Below, piece after piece: positions 7,997 to 16,213 of a stretch of 37,727 nucleotides of DNA. The stretch lies in contig DAINAR010000030.1 of NCBI GenBank assembly GCA_036733345.1, positions 1-37,727 of the forward strand, read 5' to 3'. The first letter of the stretch is position 1. Each line of letters begins with the position of its first letter. The position numbers were made by a program, and so were the translations under genes. The notes below the pieces were generated by a model. It was not told the DNA's origin and did no database searches. It was given only the letters and a program-made list of their open reading frames with translations. Source of the stretch: JAFGMQ01 sp036733345 (lineage in GTDB: Bacteria > Desulfobacterota > DSM-4660 > Desulfatiglandales > Desulfatiglandaceae).

Positions 7997-9847
7997 ATGA
8001 AGATACGATTCTCCATATCATTAAAGCTATTAGTATTTATTCTTCCATTAGTGTGTCTTCCTATTATAATTGTGGGTTATTTTTCTACCCGGGCCTCTGT
8101 CGAAAGGGTCAATCGCCTGGTACATCATGAACTTACTGTTGAGGTTGAAACAACCGCCAAGACTATTGATGATGTTTTCAAATATTGCCGTCTGGATCTT
8201 GAGATCATATCCAGCCTGCCCGTACTTGAGGACTACCATGCTGCAAGGTCCTTTCGTCTCGAGGCGGAGTCTGAATTCAATTATGACAATATAGTAAGGC
8301 TTTTCAAGGACTTCATTTCCAGGACGCCATATTATCGCAGTATCCGTTACATAGACAACCTGGGGATAGAACTGATAAAGGTCTCCAAAAGAGACGCTGT
8401 CAGTGATCATGAAGACCAGAGTAATCAAGAGTTTTTCAGGGCCGCGAAAACCTTGAAACCTGGAGGTATTTTTATTTCCGACATCCTGCGTGAACGCTCC
8501 GGAGAAGGATTCGTGATCCAATGGGCTAAGCCGATCTTCAGTATCTGGAAGGAGTTTTCAGGGGTATTGGTCATAGATCTTGATTATGATCAAATACTCG
8601 AAACCATTAATGAGATTCGCGTCGGAGAACGGGGATATGCATTTCTGATCGATCAGTTGGGCAGAATTGTGGCCCATCCCTTTTATGAAATTTATAAGTA
8701 TAACCCGGGCAACTATCCTAACCCTACCATTGAACAATTGGGCTCAGAAATGATGGGGCGCGTTACAGGATCAATGAACTACTCCTTAGAAGGAGAGGAC
8801 AAGGTGGCGGCATTTGCCCCAATACTTAGCCTTGGGTGGTCCATGGCCGTTGCAATTCCAAGTGTGGAGCTTAAAAAAGAAGCCCAGGCAATTAAAACTA
8901 AAGTTATTCAGGTTGTGCTCATATCATTACTCTTTGCCTTAGCGGGAGTGAGCATCCTGTCATATTATCTGCTCAGACCGGTACGCAACCTTGTTACGGC
9001 CACAAAACGTATAGCAAACGGCGATTTAAGCCAGGACATTCCCGTTCAATCGAGAGACGAACTCGGGGACCTGACAAGTTCCTTTAACCGTATGGTCAGG
9101 AACCTTTCAAGGATACAGGATGAACTTGTACGTTCTGAAAAATTAATATCCCTCGGAAGGCTTTCAGCTGGCGTTGCCCACGAGATCAGAAATCCTCTCA
9201 ATGCAATGAAGGGAGCTATCGTCTATTTACAGCGGCGCAGATCAGATGATCCTCTTATCAAAGAATACACACACCTTGTCTCCGAAGAGATCGACAGGCT
9301 GAGTGAATTTGTAACAGAGTTCCTTTATTTTGCCAGACAGGCTTTTCCTGATCTTGTCCGTGTAGATCTGAATAAATTGCTCCTTTCTACCCTATCTCTG
9401 TTTGAAAGACAGGCTGAGGAAAAGAAAATATTCTTTCACAGCCAGACGGACCCTTCACTGCCGTTAGTTCTTATTGATCCAAAGCAGATTGAGCAGGTGT
9501 TTGTTAATCTGATAATCAATTCCATGGATGCCATGCCTGATGGAGGTCACTTGAAAGCCCGCTCACGTTTTTTGGAGCCTGATGAATTAAATCCGTCCGG
9601 CTCGGTACAGGTTATACTTGAAGACAACGGCCTGGGTATTTCTCATGAGCACCTCAAAAACATATTTGATCCTTTTTTCAGCACAAAAGAAAACGGAACA
9701 GGTCTTGGACTTCCTTTATGTTTAGGCATATTGGAAGCACACGGAGGTCGAATCGATGTTTCAAGTGAAGAGGGCTTGGGCACAAATGTAATAATAACTT
9801 TGCCTTTATCGTCTGAAGAAGAAATCAAGGAGAACCCAATTGAATAA
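7997..9847 (+). CDS. membrane sensor histidine kinase, Cache-HAMP-HisKA-HATPase (DctB/AtoS-like)
   Basis: This 616-residue kinase has a first membrane helix at about residues 9-28 and a large periplasmic Cache-like domain to about 300. A second helix (302-325) and a HAMP linker follow (LLRPVRNLVTATKRIANGDL). The dimerisation/phosphoacceptor motif is SAGVAHEIRNPLNAMKG with histidine 395. The ATPase has the N box VNLIINSMDAMPDGG, G1 DNGLGI, F box FDPFFSTK and G2 GTGLGLPLC, all intact. Its gene overlaps the next one by eight bases, so the two are translated together. With a sigma-54 response regulator and a TRAP operon next door, a DctB-type role sensing a small organic acid or similar substrate is the most likely job. 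The ligand itself cannot be read. Confidence 0.93.
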   Translation: MKIRFSISLKLLVFILPLVCLPIIIVGYFSTRASVERVNRLVHHELTVEVETTAKTIDDVFKYCRLDLEIISSLPVLEDYHAARSFRLEAESEFNYDNIVRLFKDFISRTPYYRSIRYIDNLGIELIKVSKRDAVSDHEDQSNQEFFRAAKTLKPGGIFISDILRERSGEGFVIQWAKPIFSIWKEFSGVLVIDLDYDQILETINEIRVGERGYAFLIDQLGRIVAHPFYEIYKYNPGNYPNPTIEQLGSEMMGRVTGSMNYSLEGEDKVAAFAPILSLGWSMAVAIPSVELKKEAQAIKTKVIQVVLISLLFALAGVSILSYYLLRPVRNLVTATKRIANGDLSQDIPVQSRDELGDLTSSFNRMVRNLSRIQDELVRSEKLISLGRLSAGVAHEIRNPLNAMKGAIVYLQRRRSDDPLIKEYTHLVSEEIDRLSEFVTEFLYFARQAFPDLVRVDLNKLLLSTLSLFERQAEEKKIFFHSQTDPSLPLVLIDPKQIEQVFVNLIINSMDAMPDGGHLKARSRFLEPDELNPSGSVQVILEDNGLGISHEHLKNIFDPFFSTKENGTGLGLPLCLGILEAHGGRIDVSSEEGLGTNVIITLPLSSEEEIKENPIE

Positions 9848-11231
9848 GAAAAAGATACTGGTGGTTGATGATCGCATTAATACCCTGAGAGTGCTGATGG
9901 CGATCCTAGCGGATGAAGGTTACGAAGTGGTTCAGGCCGTAAGCGGAAATGTGGCCATGGATGTGTTCAAGGATCAGGAGGATATTGATGCCGTCCTTGC
10001 CGACCTTAAGATGCCTGGAATGGATGGGCTGGAGCTGTACCACAAGATGAAGGAGTTAAGAGAGCCACCGCCCTTTATTATTATGACGGCCTATGGCACC
10101 GTCAAATCCGCAGTGCAGGCGTTAAAGGAAGGCGTTACCAACTACCTTATCAAGCCGCTGGATTTTGATGAATTGATAATTGTACTCAACAAGTGCATCC
10201 AAGACTATAATATTTCCAGGGAACTCGCCTGTCTTCGCAGGCAAATCAAGGAGGATATCTCTTTTCATGATATCATCGGCACCAGTAAAAAGATGAAGGA
10301 AATCTTTGATATGGTTGAGACGGTTGGCCCTACTGACGCATCCGTATTGATACATGGAGAGACGGGAACGGGCAAAGAACTTTTGGCCCGTGCTATTCAC
10401 CTTGAAAGCCAGCGGAAGGATGAAAAGCTTGTATATATAAATGTTGCGGCCTTAACAGAGAGTCTTCTTGAGGCAGAGCTTTTCGGATATGTAAAAGGTG
10501 CATTCACTGGAGCCATAGGTGACAAGATTGGCCGACTTGAAACGGCCGACCATGGTACATTGTTTCTGGATGAAATCGGACATATGAGCCTCACATTTCA
10601 GGCAAAACTTCTCAGGTTCCTGCAGGAGATGACTTTCGAGCCGGTTGGGAGCACTGAATCCCGCTCAGTCAATGTAAGGCTTATCACTGCAACAAATCTT
10701 GACCTTTTAAATGAGATAAAGGCAGGTCGTTTCCTGAGCGATCTGCTTTACAGGATTGAGGTGATTTCCATACATCTGCCCCCGCTTCGCGAAAGAAGAG
10801 ACGACATTCCCCTGCTTGTCAATCACTTTGTAAAAAAATATACCGGACAGTATGAAAAAACAGTAGACGGATTAAGCAAGGAGGCTATGGAAACACTTGT
10901 CAAATACAATTGGCCTGGAAATGTCCGTGAACTTAAAAACTGCCTTGCAAGGGCAGTTATACTTTCCAAAGGGACAACGATAGGAATTGAGGATCTGCCT
11001 AAAAGGTTTTTAAACAAACCTTCCAGCTCATCCTTGTCTGAAAGAGAAGGCATCATTCCTAATAGTTCAGGTCAGGGAATTAAAATCCGGGATATGGAAA
11101 TAGAGCTTATCTCTCAGACCTTACAACAATGCCATGGCAATAAAAGCCTTGCAGCACGTTATCTAGGTATATCGCGTAAATCGCTTTATGAAAAAATGGA
11201 GCGATATCGAATCTCAGATGTAAACAAGTGA
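9840..11231 (+). CDS. sigma-54 activator response regulator (NtrC/DctD family)
   Basis: This 463-residue protein has a receiver domain (D10, D11, phospho-acceptor D55 in ADLKMPGMDG, K105), an AAA+ domain and a Fis-type helix-turn-helix (about 435-458, KSLAARYLGISRKSLYEKM). The AAA+ domain has Walker A GETGTGK at 173-179, the sigma-54 contact loop GAFTGA intact at 220-225, and Walker B TLFLDEIG. It should therefore open sigma-54 promoters when phosphorylated by the upstream kinase. The start is TTG at 9840, inside the kinase gene, with AGGAG seven bases upstream; no better start exists. The obvious target is the sigma-54 promoter at 14436-14451 in front of the TRAP operon. Confidence 0.94.
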   Translation: MNKKKILVVDDRINTLRVLMAILADEGYEVVQAVSGNVAMDVFKDQEDIDAVLADLKMPGMDGLELYHKMKELREPPPFIIMTAYGTVKSAVQALKEGVTNYLIKPLDFDELIIVLNKCIQDYNISRELACLRRQIKEDISFHDIIGTSKKMKEIFDMVETVGPTDASVLIHGETGTGKELLARAIHLESQRKDEKLVYINVAALTESLLEAELFGYVKGAFTGAIGDKIGRLETADHGTLFLDEIGHMSLTFQAKLLRFLQEMTFEPVGSTESRSVNVRLITATNLDLLNEIKAGRFLSDLLYRIEVISIHLPPLRERRDDIPLLVNHFVKKYTGQYEKTVDGLSKEAMETLVKYNWPGNVRELKNCLARAVILSKGTTIGIEDLPKRFLNKPSSSSLSEREGIIPNSSGQGIKIRDMEIELISQTLQQCHGNKSLAARYLGISRKSLYEKMERYRISDVNK

Positions 11232-11336
11232 GCCTTTTATACTCACCTAGTCATTCCAGTATATTTGACAATTTGAGTTTTTTCACAAAATTCAAAAAAA
11301 TACCCCACCACCTGTTATCTGCACCTTTTCTTTATC

Positions 11337-11360
11337 TTGATCTGAAATATTTCAGATCAA
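11337..11360. other. perfect 24-bp palindrome between convergent genes
   Basis: TTGATCTGAAAT (11337-11348) is followed directly by its exact reverse complement ATTTCAGATCAA (11349-11360). It lies 26 bp past the stop codon of dctM and about 105 bp past the stop of the sigma-54 regulator. It could be a bidirectional terminator, but neither flank has a T tract, and a loopless AT-rich palindrome is also a typical protein-binding site. Confidence 0.7.
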
Positions 11361-11386
11361 TCCAGGCTGAGAAGCATAATCCATGA

Positions 11387-12664
11387 TCAATGCATCAGCC
11401 AGCGTGGAAGGATAAGAGATATCCAGGGAAAGTAGGTTATAAGCAAAAGGCTTAGAAGCAGGAGAAAAAGAAAAGGTAACACCCCTTTAGCAACTTCTGT
11501 GAGAGTTTTGCCCGTTATACCCATGGCCACGAACAGGTTGAGCCCGAACGGAAATGTTAAAAATCCGAACTCCACGTTTACTATCATCATAATGGCAAAG
11601 TGAACGAGGTCAATGTCAAACTTCTGAAGGGTTACAAAAAGTATGGGACACAGCACCAGGATGGCGGATACGATTTCCATAACGCATCCTATTATAAGGA
11701 GAAGAATATTGATACAGAGCAGGAAGAAATATTTGTTTCCTACATGAGCTATGATAAATTCAGCCGCCTTTACCGGAAGTTGTTCCCTGGTAAGCAGCCA
11801 GATGAAGGTCATGGCGCATGCGATAATAAAGAGAAGAGATGCAGACAGAATGGTACCTTCCTTCAGCACTTTATGGAACTTGGCCCAGGTTAGCCCTTTA
11901 TAGATAAACGCTTCAACGAAAACTGCATATACCACGGAGACGGCTGCTGCCTCTGTAGGAGTAAAAATCCCCGAATAGATTCCTCCAAGGACAATGATAG
12001 GCATTGCCAGGCCCCATGAAGCCTTCCTGATGAGCACAAGGCCTTGCTTGAAGGTCACTTTTTGTTGAGTACGCCAGTTATGTTTCCTGGCAAGTGAATA
12101 TGAATAAAAAATCAGAATGCCTCCGATCATGAGGCCTGGAAGAATCCCTGCCATAAAGACTTCACCGACTGATACGTTCATCACGAGGCAATAAAGGACC
12201 ATCGGGATAGACGGAGGAATCAGTATTCCCAGTGAACCCGCAGAGGTAAGCAAGCCTATACTGAATCTGTCACTGTATCCGCTTTTTACAAGGGCCGGTA
12301 TCATTATGCTGCCGATGGCTATCACCGTTGCAGGGCTTGAACCTGATATGGCCGCAAAAAAGATGCAGCCCAGAATCGAGGCAATGGCAAGCCCTCCTCT
12401 GAATCTTCCCACCAACAGGTTCATAACAGAAATCAAATAGGTTGAAATAGACCCCTCTGCCATTATACTCCCTGCCAGAATAAAAAAAGGGATGGCGAGC
12501 AGTATAAAATTATCCATTCCGTTAAATAGTTGCTGTACAACCGCCTGGAGTGGAATTCCGAGTTTAAAGTGCAACGTTGCTCCGGTGACGGTGAGAAGTA
12601 CAATAGCAATCGGAGTGGAAAGGACCAGCAGTATACCGAACAGCACGAACATAAAGGTGACCAT
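11387..12664 (-). CDS. dctM: TRAP transporter large membrane subunit DctM
   Basis: This 425-residue integral membrane protein is the translocation subunit of a tripartite ATP-independent periplasmic transporter. It has about twelve hydrophobic segments. Family sequence includes the N-terminal LFGILLVLSTPIAIVLL, ILAGSIMAEGSI, ISGSSPATVIAIGSIMIPAL and GILIPPSIPMVLYCLV, which are standard DctM landmarks. Uptake is driven by an ion gradient with DctQ and DctP. GGGAG precedes the ATG at 12664 closely, and the gene begins two bases after the dctQ stop, so it is the last gene of the dctPQM operon. Confidence 0.95.
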   Translation of the reverse strand: MVTFMFVLFGILLVLSTPIAIVLLTVTGATLHFKLGIPLQAVVQQLFNGMDNFILLAIPFFILAGSIMAEGSISTYLISVMNLLVGRFRGGLAIASILGCIFFAAISGSSPATVIAIGSIMIPALVKSGYSDRFSIGLLTSAGSLGILIPPSIPMVLYCLVMNVSVGEVFMAGILPGLMIGGILIFYSYSLARKHNWRTQQKVTFKQGLVLIRKASWGLAMPIIVLGGIYSGIFTPTEAAAVSVVYAVFVEAFIYKGLTWAKFHKVLKEGTILSASLLFIIACAMTFIWLLTREQLPVKAAEFIIAHVGNKYFFLLCINILLLIIGCVMEIVSAILVLCPILFVTLQKFDIDLVHFAIMMIVNVEFGFLTFPFGLNLFVAMGITGKTLTEVAKGVLPFLFLLLLSLLLITYFPWISLILPRWLMH

Positions 12665-12666
12665 GA

Positions 12667-13170
12667 TTACTCCCTCCCCCTGTTATATTCTTCCCTGCAG
12701 AAAATAGACCTTGCGTGCCTTATGGAAACCATAAGAAAACGAAATGAGATCACCACGGAAAATATGCCTATAGGCAGATAGGCGATCCACATCGGCATCT
12801 CCGTGGCAGGGGTTAACGCTTTGTATTTCATCAGTTTGCCAATCTGAACCCATGAAAACCAGCAGACGATAGCCATGGAGACACTTGCCGTCAGGTTGGC
12901 AACTGTCTTGAAAAGATGCGCCAGCCAATCAGGGGCATATTGAGTAACAGCCTCCATACTGAAATGCGTACCGTATTTAACGCCAAGACCGGCCCCCATA
13001 AAGGTTACGAGCACTGTTAGATACCGGGCCCATTCTTCAAACCAGTCATAGGCTAAACCGAAAACGTAACGCGTTACCACCTGAAATGTGGCTACGAAGG
13101 CAAGCACAAGGAGCACATAGCCTACGACGAGTTCCTCGGTGTTACAGACGATATTGAAAATCTTCTTCAT
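12667..13170 (-). CDS. dctQ: TRAP transporter small membrane subunit DctQ
   Basis: This 167-residue protein has four hydrophobic segments, the usual DctQ layout. The conserved region around TRYVFGLAYDWFEEWARYL and the following GAGLGVKYGTHFSMEAV are characteristic of the family. It pairs with DctM in the inner membrane to form the transporter. It lies 121 bp downstream of dctP, with a strong hairpin in between, and directly upstream of dctM. Confidence 0.93.
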   Translation of the reverse strand: MKKIFNIVCNTEELVVGYVLLVLAFVATFQVVTRYVFGLAYDWFEEWARYLTVLVTFMGAGLGVKYGTHFSMEAVTQYAPDWLAHLFKTVANLTASVSMAIVCWFSWVQIGKLMKYKALTPATEMPMWIAYLPIGIFSVVISFRFLMVSIRHARSIFCREEYNRGRE

Positions 13171-13215
13171 TTACATCCTCTTAAGATCTTATTTTGAGAA
13201 TAGTATCGTGTTTTA

Positions 13216-13247
13216 TCAGGAAAGGGCCTTTTCAGGCCCTTTCCTGA
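13216..13247 (-). other. 13-bp perfect stem-loop between dctP and dctQ
   Basis: TCAGGAAAGGGCC (13216-13228) pairs exactly with GGCCCTTTCCTGA (13235-13247) around a six-base loop. In the direction of transcription it follows the dctP stop and has no U tract. Hairpins placed here in binding-protein operons commonly protect or limit the upstream message so that the binding protein is made in excess; that role is inferred. Confidence 0.75.
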
Positions 13248-13291
13248 CCTCCTTTGGAAAAGGACATTCCAGGATCTATCGTACCATGAGA

Positions 13292-14326
13292 CTACTTGTA
13301 ATTGCTTATCTTGTCCTGGATCATCTGGTAATATGTCATTCCGGCATACTTTCCATATTCCTTGTCATTAGCAATAGTTCCTGTCTTTTTCTCATATTTT
13401 GAATGCACAGGCTTCATGGCGTCCATAAACGCCTTTCTTTCATCGGATGTCAGGCGTATAACATTGACGCCTTTTTCTTCCACCTGTTTTATGAGCATTT
13501 CTCTGAGCTTTTTGTTTTCATCCCTGTTCACTTGAATGCCCAGCTTTGCAGCCTCATAGAAGATCTGTTGCTGTTCGGGTGTCAGTTTTTTCCACAGTTC
13601 CGGCTTTAAAACAATGATACACTCGGTGAGTATATGGCCTGTCATTGTCGCATACGGGCAAACCTCTGTGAACTTCATAAGGGCTGAGATCAGCATGGGA
13701 TTGTCCTGGGCGTCAATTACGCCAACCTGAAGCGCGTTATAGACCTCCGGAAATGGCATGGGCACAGGGCTTGTTCCAAGCTGCTTGAAGGCGTCCAGAT
13801 AAACTGGGCTTTCCATCACCCTTACCTTAAGCCCCTTCATGTCTTCCGGTTTCCTGATCTCCCTCTTTGTGTTTGTAAAGTCTCTCATCTCGTTTTCCGT
13901 TGTCCCTATGGCTATCATTCCCTTGAAGGTAAAGAGATCAAAAAAGACCTTCTGGAATTCAGGATCATCAATCACACTGTAGGCGACCTCTCTGCTTGGC
14001 CATAGAAAAGGCATGTCCCATAATGCCACCTCAGGCACGAAATTAGAGAGTACCGCTGTTGTTACTGTTGCCATGTCAAGAACGCCGCTCTGTACTTGTT
14101 CAGCCATTGAACGCTCTCCCCCGAGCTGACCCATGGGGAAGACATCAATCTGGATTTCTCCGTTTGTCTTATCTTTCACATAATTGGCAAAGGCAAGGCA
14201 TCCCAGATGCTGCCCGTGTTTGGGGGGGGCTACATGGCCGTATTTTAAGACCATACCAGCCGATACCGTACCTGCAAACGAAACCACAAAAATAAACGTA
14301 AAAAAATATAAACGAAACCTCTTCAT
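13292..14326 (-). CDS. dctP: TRAP transporter periplasmic substrate-binding protein DctP
   Basis: This 344-residue protein has a cleavable signal peptide (RLYFFTFIFVVSFAGTVSAG, about 23 residues). The DctP core shows GGERSMAEQVQSGVLDMA and the substrate-arginine region MKGLKVRVMESPVYLDAF, followed by PMPFPEVYNALQVGVIDAQD. The arginine in KVRVMES is the expected carboxylate ligand, so an organic acid substrate is likely; the exact one is not readable. A very good AAGGAGG site sits seven bases upstream of the ATG. It is the first gene of the operon and is transcribed from the sigma-54 promoter at 14436-14451. Confidence 0.95.
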   Translation of the reverse strand: MKRFRLYFFTFIFVVSFAGTVSAGMVLKYGHVAPPKHGQHLGCLAFANYVKDKTNGEIQIDVFPMGQLGGERSMAEQVQSGVLDMATVTTAVLSNFVPEVALWDMPFLWPSREVAYSVIDDPEFQKVFFDLFTFKGMIAIGTTENEMRDFTNTKREIRKPEDMKGLKVRVMESPVYLDAFKQLGTSPVPMPFPEVYNALQVGVIDAQDNPMLISALMKFTEVCPYATMTGHILTECIIVLKPELWKKLTPEQQQIFYEAAKLGIQVNRDENKKLREMLIKQVEEKGVNVIRLTSDERKAFMDAMKPVHSKYEKKTGTIANDKEYGKYAGMTYYQMIQDKISNYK

Positions 14327-14435
14327 CTAAAACCTCCTTAATCCCTTTTAAATACACCTAGTTGTCATAAGATACATTTTTCCTGATGATTAAACCTCCC
14401 TCATTTTGGGGAGCCATTTTTTAATAAAATACTTG

Positions 14436-14451
14436 AGCAAATAGTATGCCA
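14436..14451 (-). promoter_or_regulatory. sigma-54 (-24/-12) promoter of the dctPQM operon
   Basis: On the minus strand the sequence reads TGGCAT-ACTAT-TTGCT, against the consensus TGGCAC-N5-TTGCA/T. The invariant GG and GC are present with exact spacing. Transcription would begin near 14424, giving a leader of about 98 bases before dctP. The adjacent NtrC-family regulator with an intact GAFTGA loop is the natural activator. Confidence 0.85.
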
Positions 14452-14524
14452 CCATACTCTATTTACATAACCTGCTGATTATTTGGATGATTTACATTAG
14501 GGCAAGAAATTGGCTGGTTTTATT

Positions 14525-14545
14525 TGTGTTACTTAAAGTTACACA
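14525..14545. promoter_or_regulatory. proximal operator-like palindrome, TGTGTTAC-N5-GTTACACA
   Basis: The two 8-base arms are inverted repeats with one mismatched pair, and the site is centred about 110 bp upstream of the predicted start. That distance suits an upstream activator site for a Fis-HTH sigma-54 regulator. A second copy with the same arms and the same 5-bp spacer length is at 14780-14800. Confidence 0.7.
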
Positions 14546-14570
14546 TTATTCAAATCAACAGGGAGTAAAA

Positions 14571-14730
14571 TTGATGGACTCGTAAAACGGCCGAAAATAC
14601 CATTTTCGCTCTTTTCTACGAAAACCGTAATCCAGTTTTTTCAAGCAGTTAAATGCCTTTCGGGCTTTGCTTGGAATTTATCCTGTACTTGATGTTAGGC
14701 TGGGATTAAGACTTTTTGCGAGATAATCAA
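14571..14730. mobile_element. 160-bp MITE-like element with 17-bp inverted ends
   Basis: The left end TTGATGGACTCGTAAAA (14571-14587) and the reverse complement of the right end, TTGATTATCTCGCAAAA (14714-14730), agree at 13 of 17 positions. The interior has no open frame of note. The right end, GACTTTTTGCGAG and flanking bases, recurs with two differences over 25 bases at 32639-32663, so this is a dispersed repeat family in the genome. No clear target-site duplication was found. Confidence 0.6.
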
Positions 14731-14779
14731 AATTGGTTGGAACAACAAAATAACATTTTAATTTCGATACATTAAATAA

Positions 14780-14800
14780 TGTGTTACGATAGGTTACAGT
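14780..14800. promoter_or_regulatory. distal operator-like site, TGTGTTAC-N5-GTTACAGT
   Basis: It shares the left arm TGTGTTAC and six of eight right-arm bases with the palindrome at 14525-14545, with the same 5-bp gap. The centre-to-centre distance is 255 bp; 160 bp of this is the MITE-like element in between. Confidence 0.55.
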
Positions 14801-14834
14801 TATTATACACATCTTTTTGAAGTAAATGAACTAC

Positions 14835-14956
14835 CCCGCCGCAAACAGCGGGAACTTGTCTGCCTTTTACCAGCCTTTTACCAGCCTTCGGCTGGTTGGC
14901 TGGCTGGCAGATCAAATCCTCGTCCGCCTTTTATCAGCCTTTGGATGGCTGGCGGA
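14835..14956. repeat. cluster of palindromic repeat units after the LivK-like gene
   Basis: Three hairpins follow one another. CCCGC/GCGGG is at 14835-14852. A larger one at 14859-14911 has outer arms TCTGCC/GGCAGA and inner perfect stem ACCAGCC-TTC-GGCTGGT (14880-14896). A third at 14923-14956 has arms TCCGCC/GGCGGA and inner CAGCC/GGCTG. The last two share a core built from GCCTTTTA(C/T)CAGCC and look like copies of one unit. The third ends exactly at the stop codon of the 14957-16213 gene, so it may also terminate its transcript. Confidence 0.7.
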
Positions 14957-16213
14957 TTAAAATGAAGGCAGCTCTATATCTCCCTCTGCAATTGAAAGGG
15001 GATAGATTATCTTGCGTTTTCCTTCTTTAGTCCATTGAATAACACAGGCAAGAGCTTCGGCTTCAGGATCTTCTCCAAACAGGGTTTGATGTCCCTTATG
15101 GAATTTAATTCGTCCCATGGCCCCTACCCTGTCGGTCTCCTCAAGGCATGTAACAATCCTGTCAGGATCAAGGGAGCCTGCCTTTTCAATAGCATCTGCA
15201 AAGATGTAAACCGATTCATAGGACGGGGACGGGCCGTGGCCTGCCTCTATACCCCTCCCGAATTTCTCCATGTATGCCCGATAAAATGCGTCCGCCGGTT
15301 TATACTTGTCTGATGGGACATTGCCAAGTTCAAAAATAAGATTCATTACCCCTGCGACCTTGCCTTCGGATTTTTTCCATGCACTTGGTCCTATCATGGG
15401 TGAAATGAAGCCGCACAATAGTGCCGGTACTTTCAGATCCTTCCATTGCCTGACAAGATTGCTGCTTGTAGGCATGTCGAATATAGGCAAAATTATCTGG
15501 GCTCCCTTTTTCCTGGCCTTTGTTAATGCCGCACGGAAATCAGTGGCCCCAGTCGGGTAAAATTCCATGCCAAGGACTTCCCAGCCTGCCTTATCAAAAA
15601 ACAATTTGAACATCAGTGATGTGGTAGTCCTCTCCCATGCCCTGTCCTGATTTATTACAAAAACCTTATTGAAACCGAACCGCTCATTTAAAAATTTCAT
15701 CATGTTAATAAGACAGGAAACAAGATATTTTGAATTTATGCAGATTCTGAATATATACTTATACTTCGTATCCTTCATTATTTTCACCTCAGCCGCCGGC
15801 AATACGCCAAGTGCAGCAAGGAGAGGAACCTTATGACTTGAGAACATATCCATTGCCGGTAACATGACCTCAGATTTGTAAGGGCCTACAACAACTGCAT
15901 TTACCTTTTGCTTAATGATTATATTCTCTATTCTTTTTAGGGACTCCTCAACAGGTATGCCCGGATAAATCTCAAGCAAATCGATCTTCTCAATCCTGAA
16001 ACGCATTTTTTTATCGCCTACCTTAACACCGCCCAGCGCATTAATTTCATCTACCGCCAGTTCAACAGCCCTGAAGCTCTCTCCGCCTTCAAGAGTCCTT
16101 AATGAAGTGGCTACACCGAGTACAATATCATCAGAAGCATGGCTCGATGTGTTAAGAGCGAAAAATAATATCAAAAGGAATATATCTCTAATGCCTGGGA
16201 ATCTGATCTTCAT
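14957..16213 (-). CDS. branched-chain amino acid-type (LivJ/LivK-like) periplasmic binding protein, orphan
   Basis: This 418-residue protein has a signal peptide (IFLLILFFALNTSSHA, cut near residue 27). The rest fits the periplasmic binding protein family of Leu/Ile/Val-type ABC transporters: DDIVLGVATSLRTLEGGESF, AVELAVDEINALGGVKVG, VNAVVVGPYKSEVMLPAMD and a ligand-binding second lobe. AGGAG lies seven bases before the ATG. No permease or ATPase genes are adjacent, so it either serves a transporter encoded elsewhere or acts as a sensor component. The gene is alone between a repeat cluster and the divergent arn promoter region. The ligand is unknown. Confidence 0.87.
   Translation of the reverse strand: MKIRFPGIRDIFLLILFFALNTSSHASDDIVLGVATSLRTLEGGESFRAVELAVDEINALGGVKVGDKKMRFRIEKIDLLEIYPGIPVEESLKRIENIIIKQKVNAVVVGPYKSEVMLPAMDMFSSHKVPLLAALGVLPAAEVKIMKDTKYKYIFRICINSKYLVSCLINMMKFLNERFGFNKVFVINQDRAWERTTTSLMFKLFFDKAGWEVLGMEFYPTGATDFRAALTKARKKGAQIILPIFDMPTSSNLVRQWKDLKVPALLCGFISPMIGPSAWKKSEGKVAGVMNLIFELGNVPSDKYKPADAFYRAYMEKFGRGIEAGHGPSPSYESVYIFADAIEKAGSLDPDRIVTCLEETDRVGAMGRIKFHKGHQTLFGEDPEAEALACVIQWTKEGKRKIIYPLSIAEGDIELPSF

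Larger units (their letters stand above)
14327..14956. other. 630-bp regulatory region and repeat island upstream of dctP
   Basis: No gene is seen here. From the dctP side it holds an untranslated leader of about 100 bp, a sigma-54 promoter (14436-14451), a 21-bp operator-like palindrome (14525-14545), a MITE-like element (14571-14730), a second operator-like site (14780-14800) and palindromic repeats (14835-14956) that abut the end of the next gene. Each is listed separately. Confidence 0.85.

Noticed and set aside
14571..14730. CRISPR-like or small RNA interpretation of the repeat region upstream of dctP
   Set aside because: There is only one pair of inverted ends and no regularly spaced repeats; a MITE-like element explains it better.
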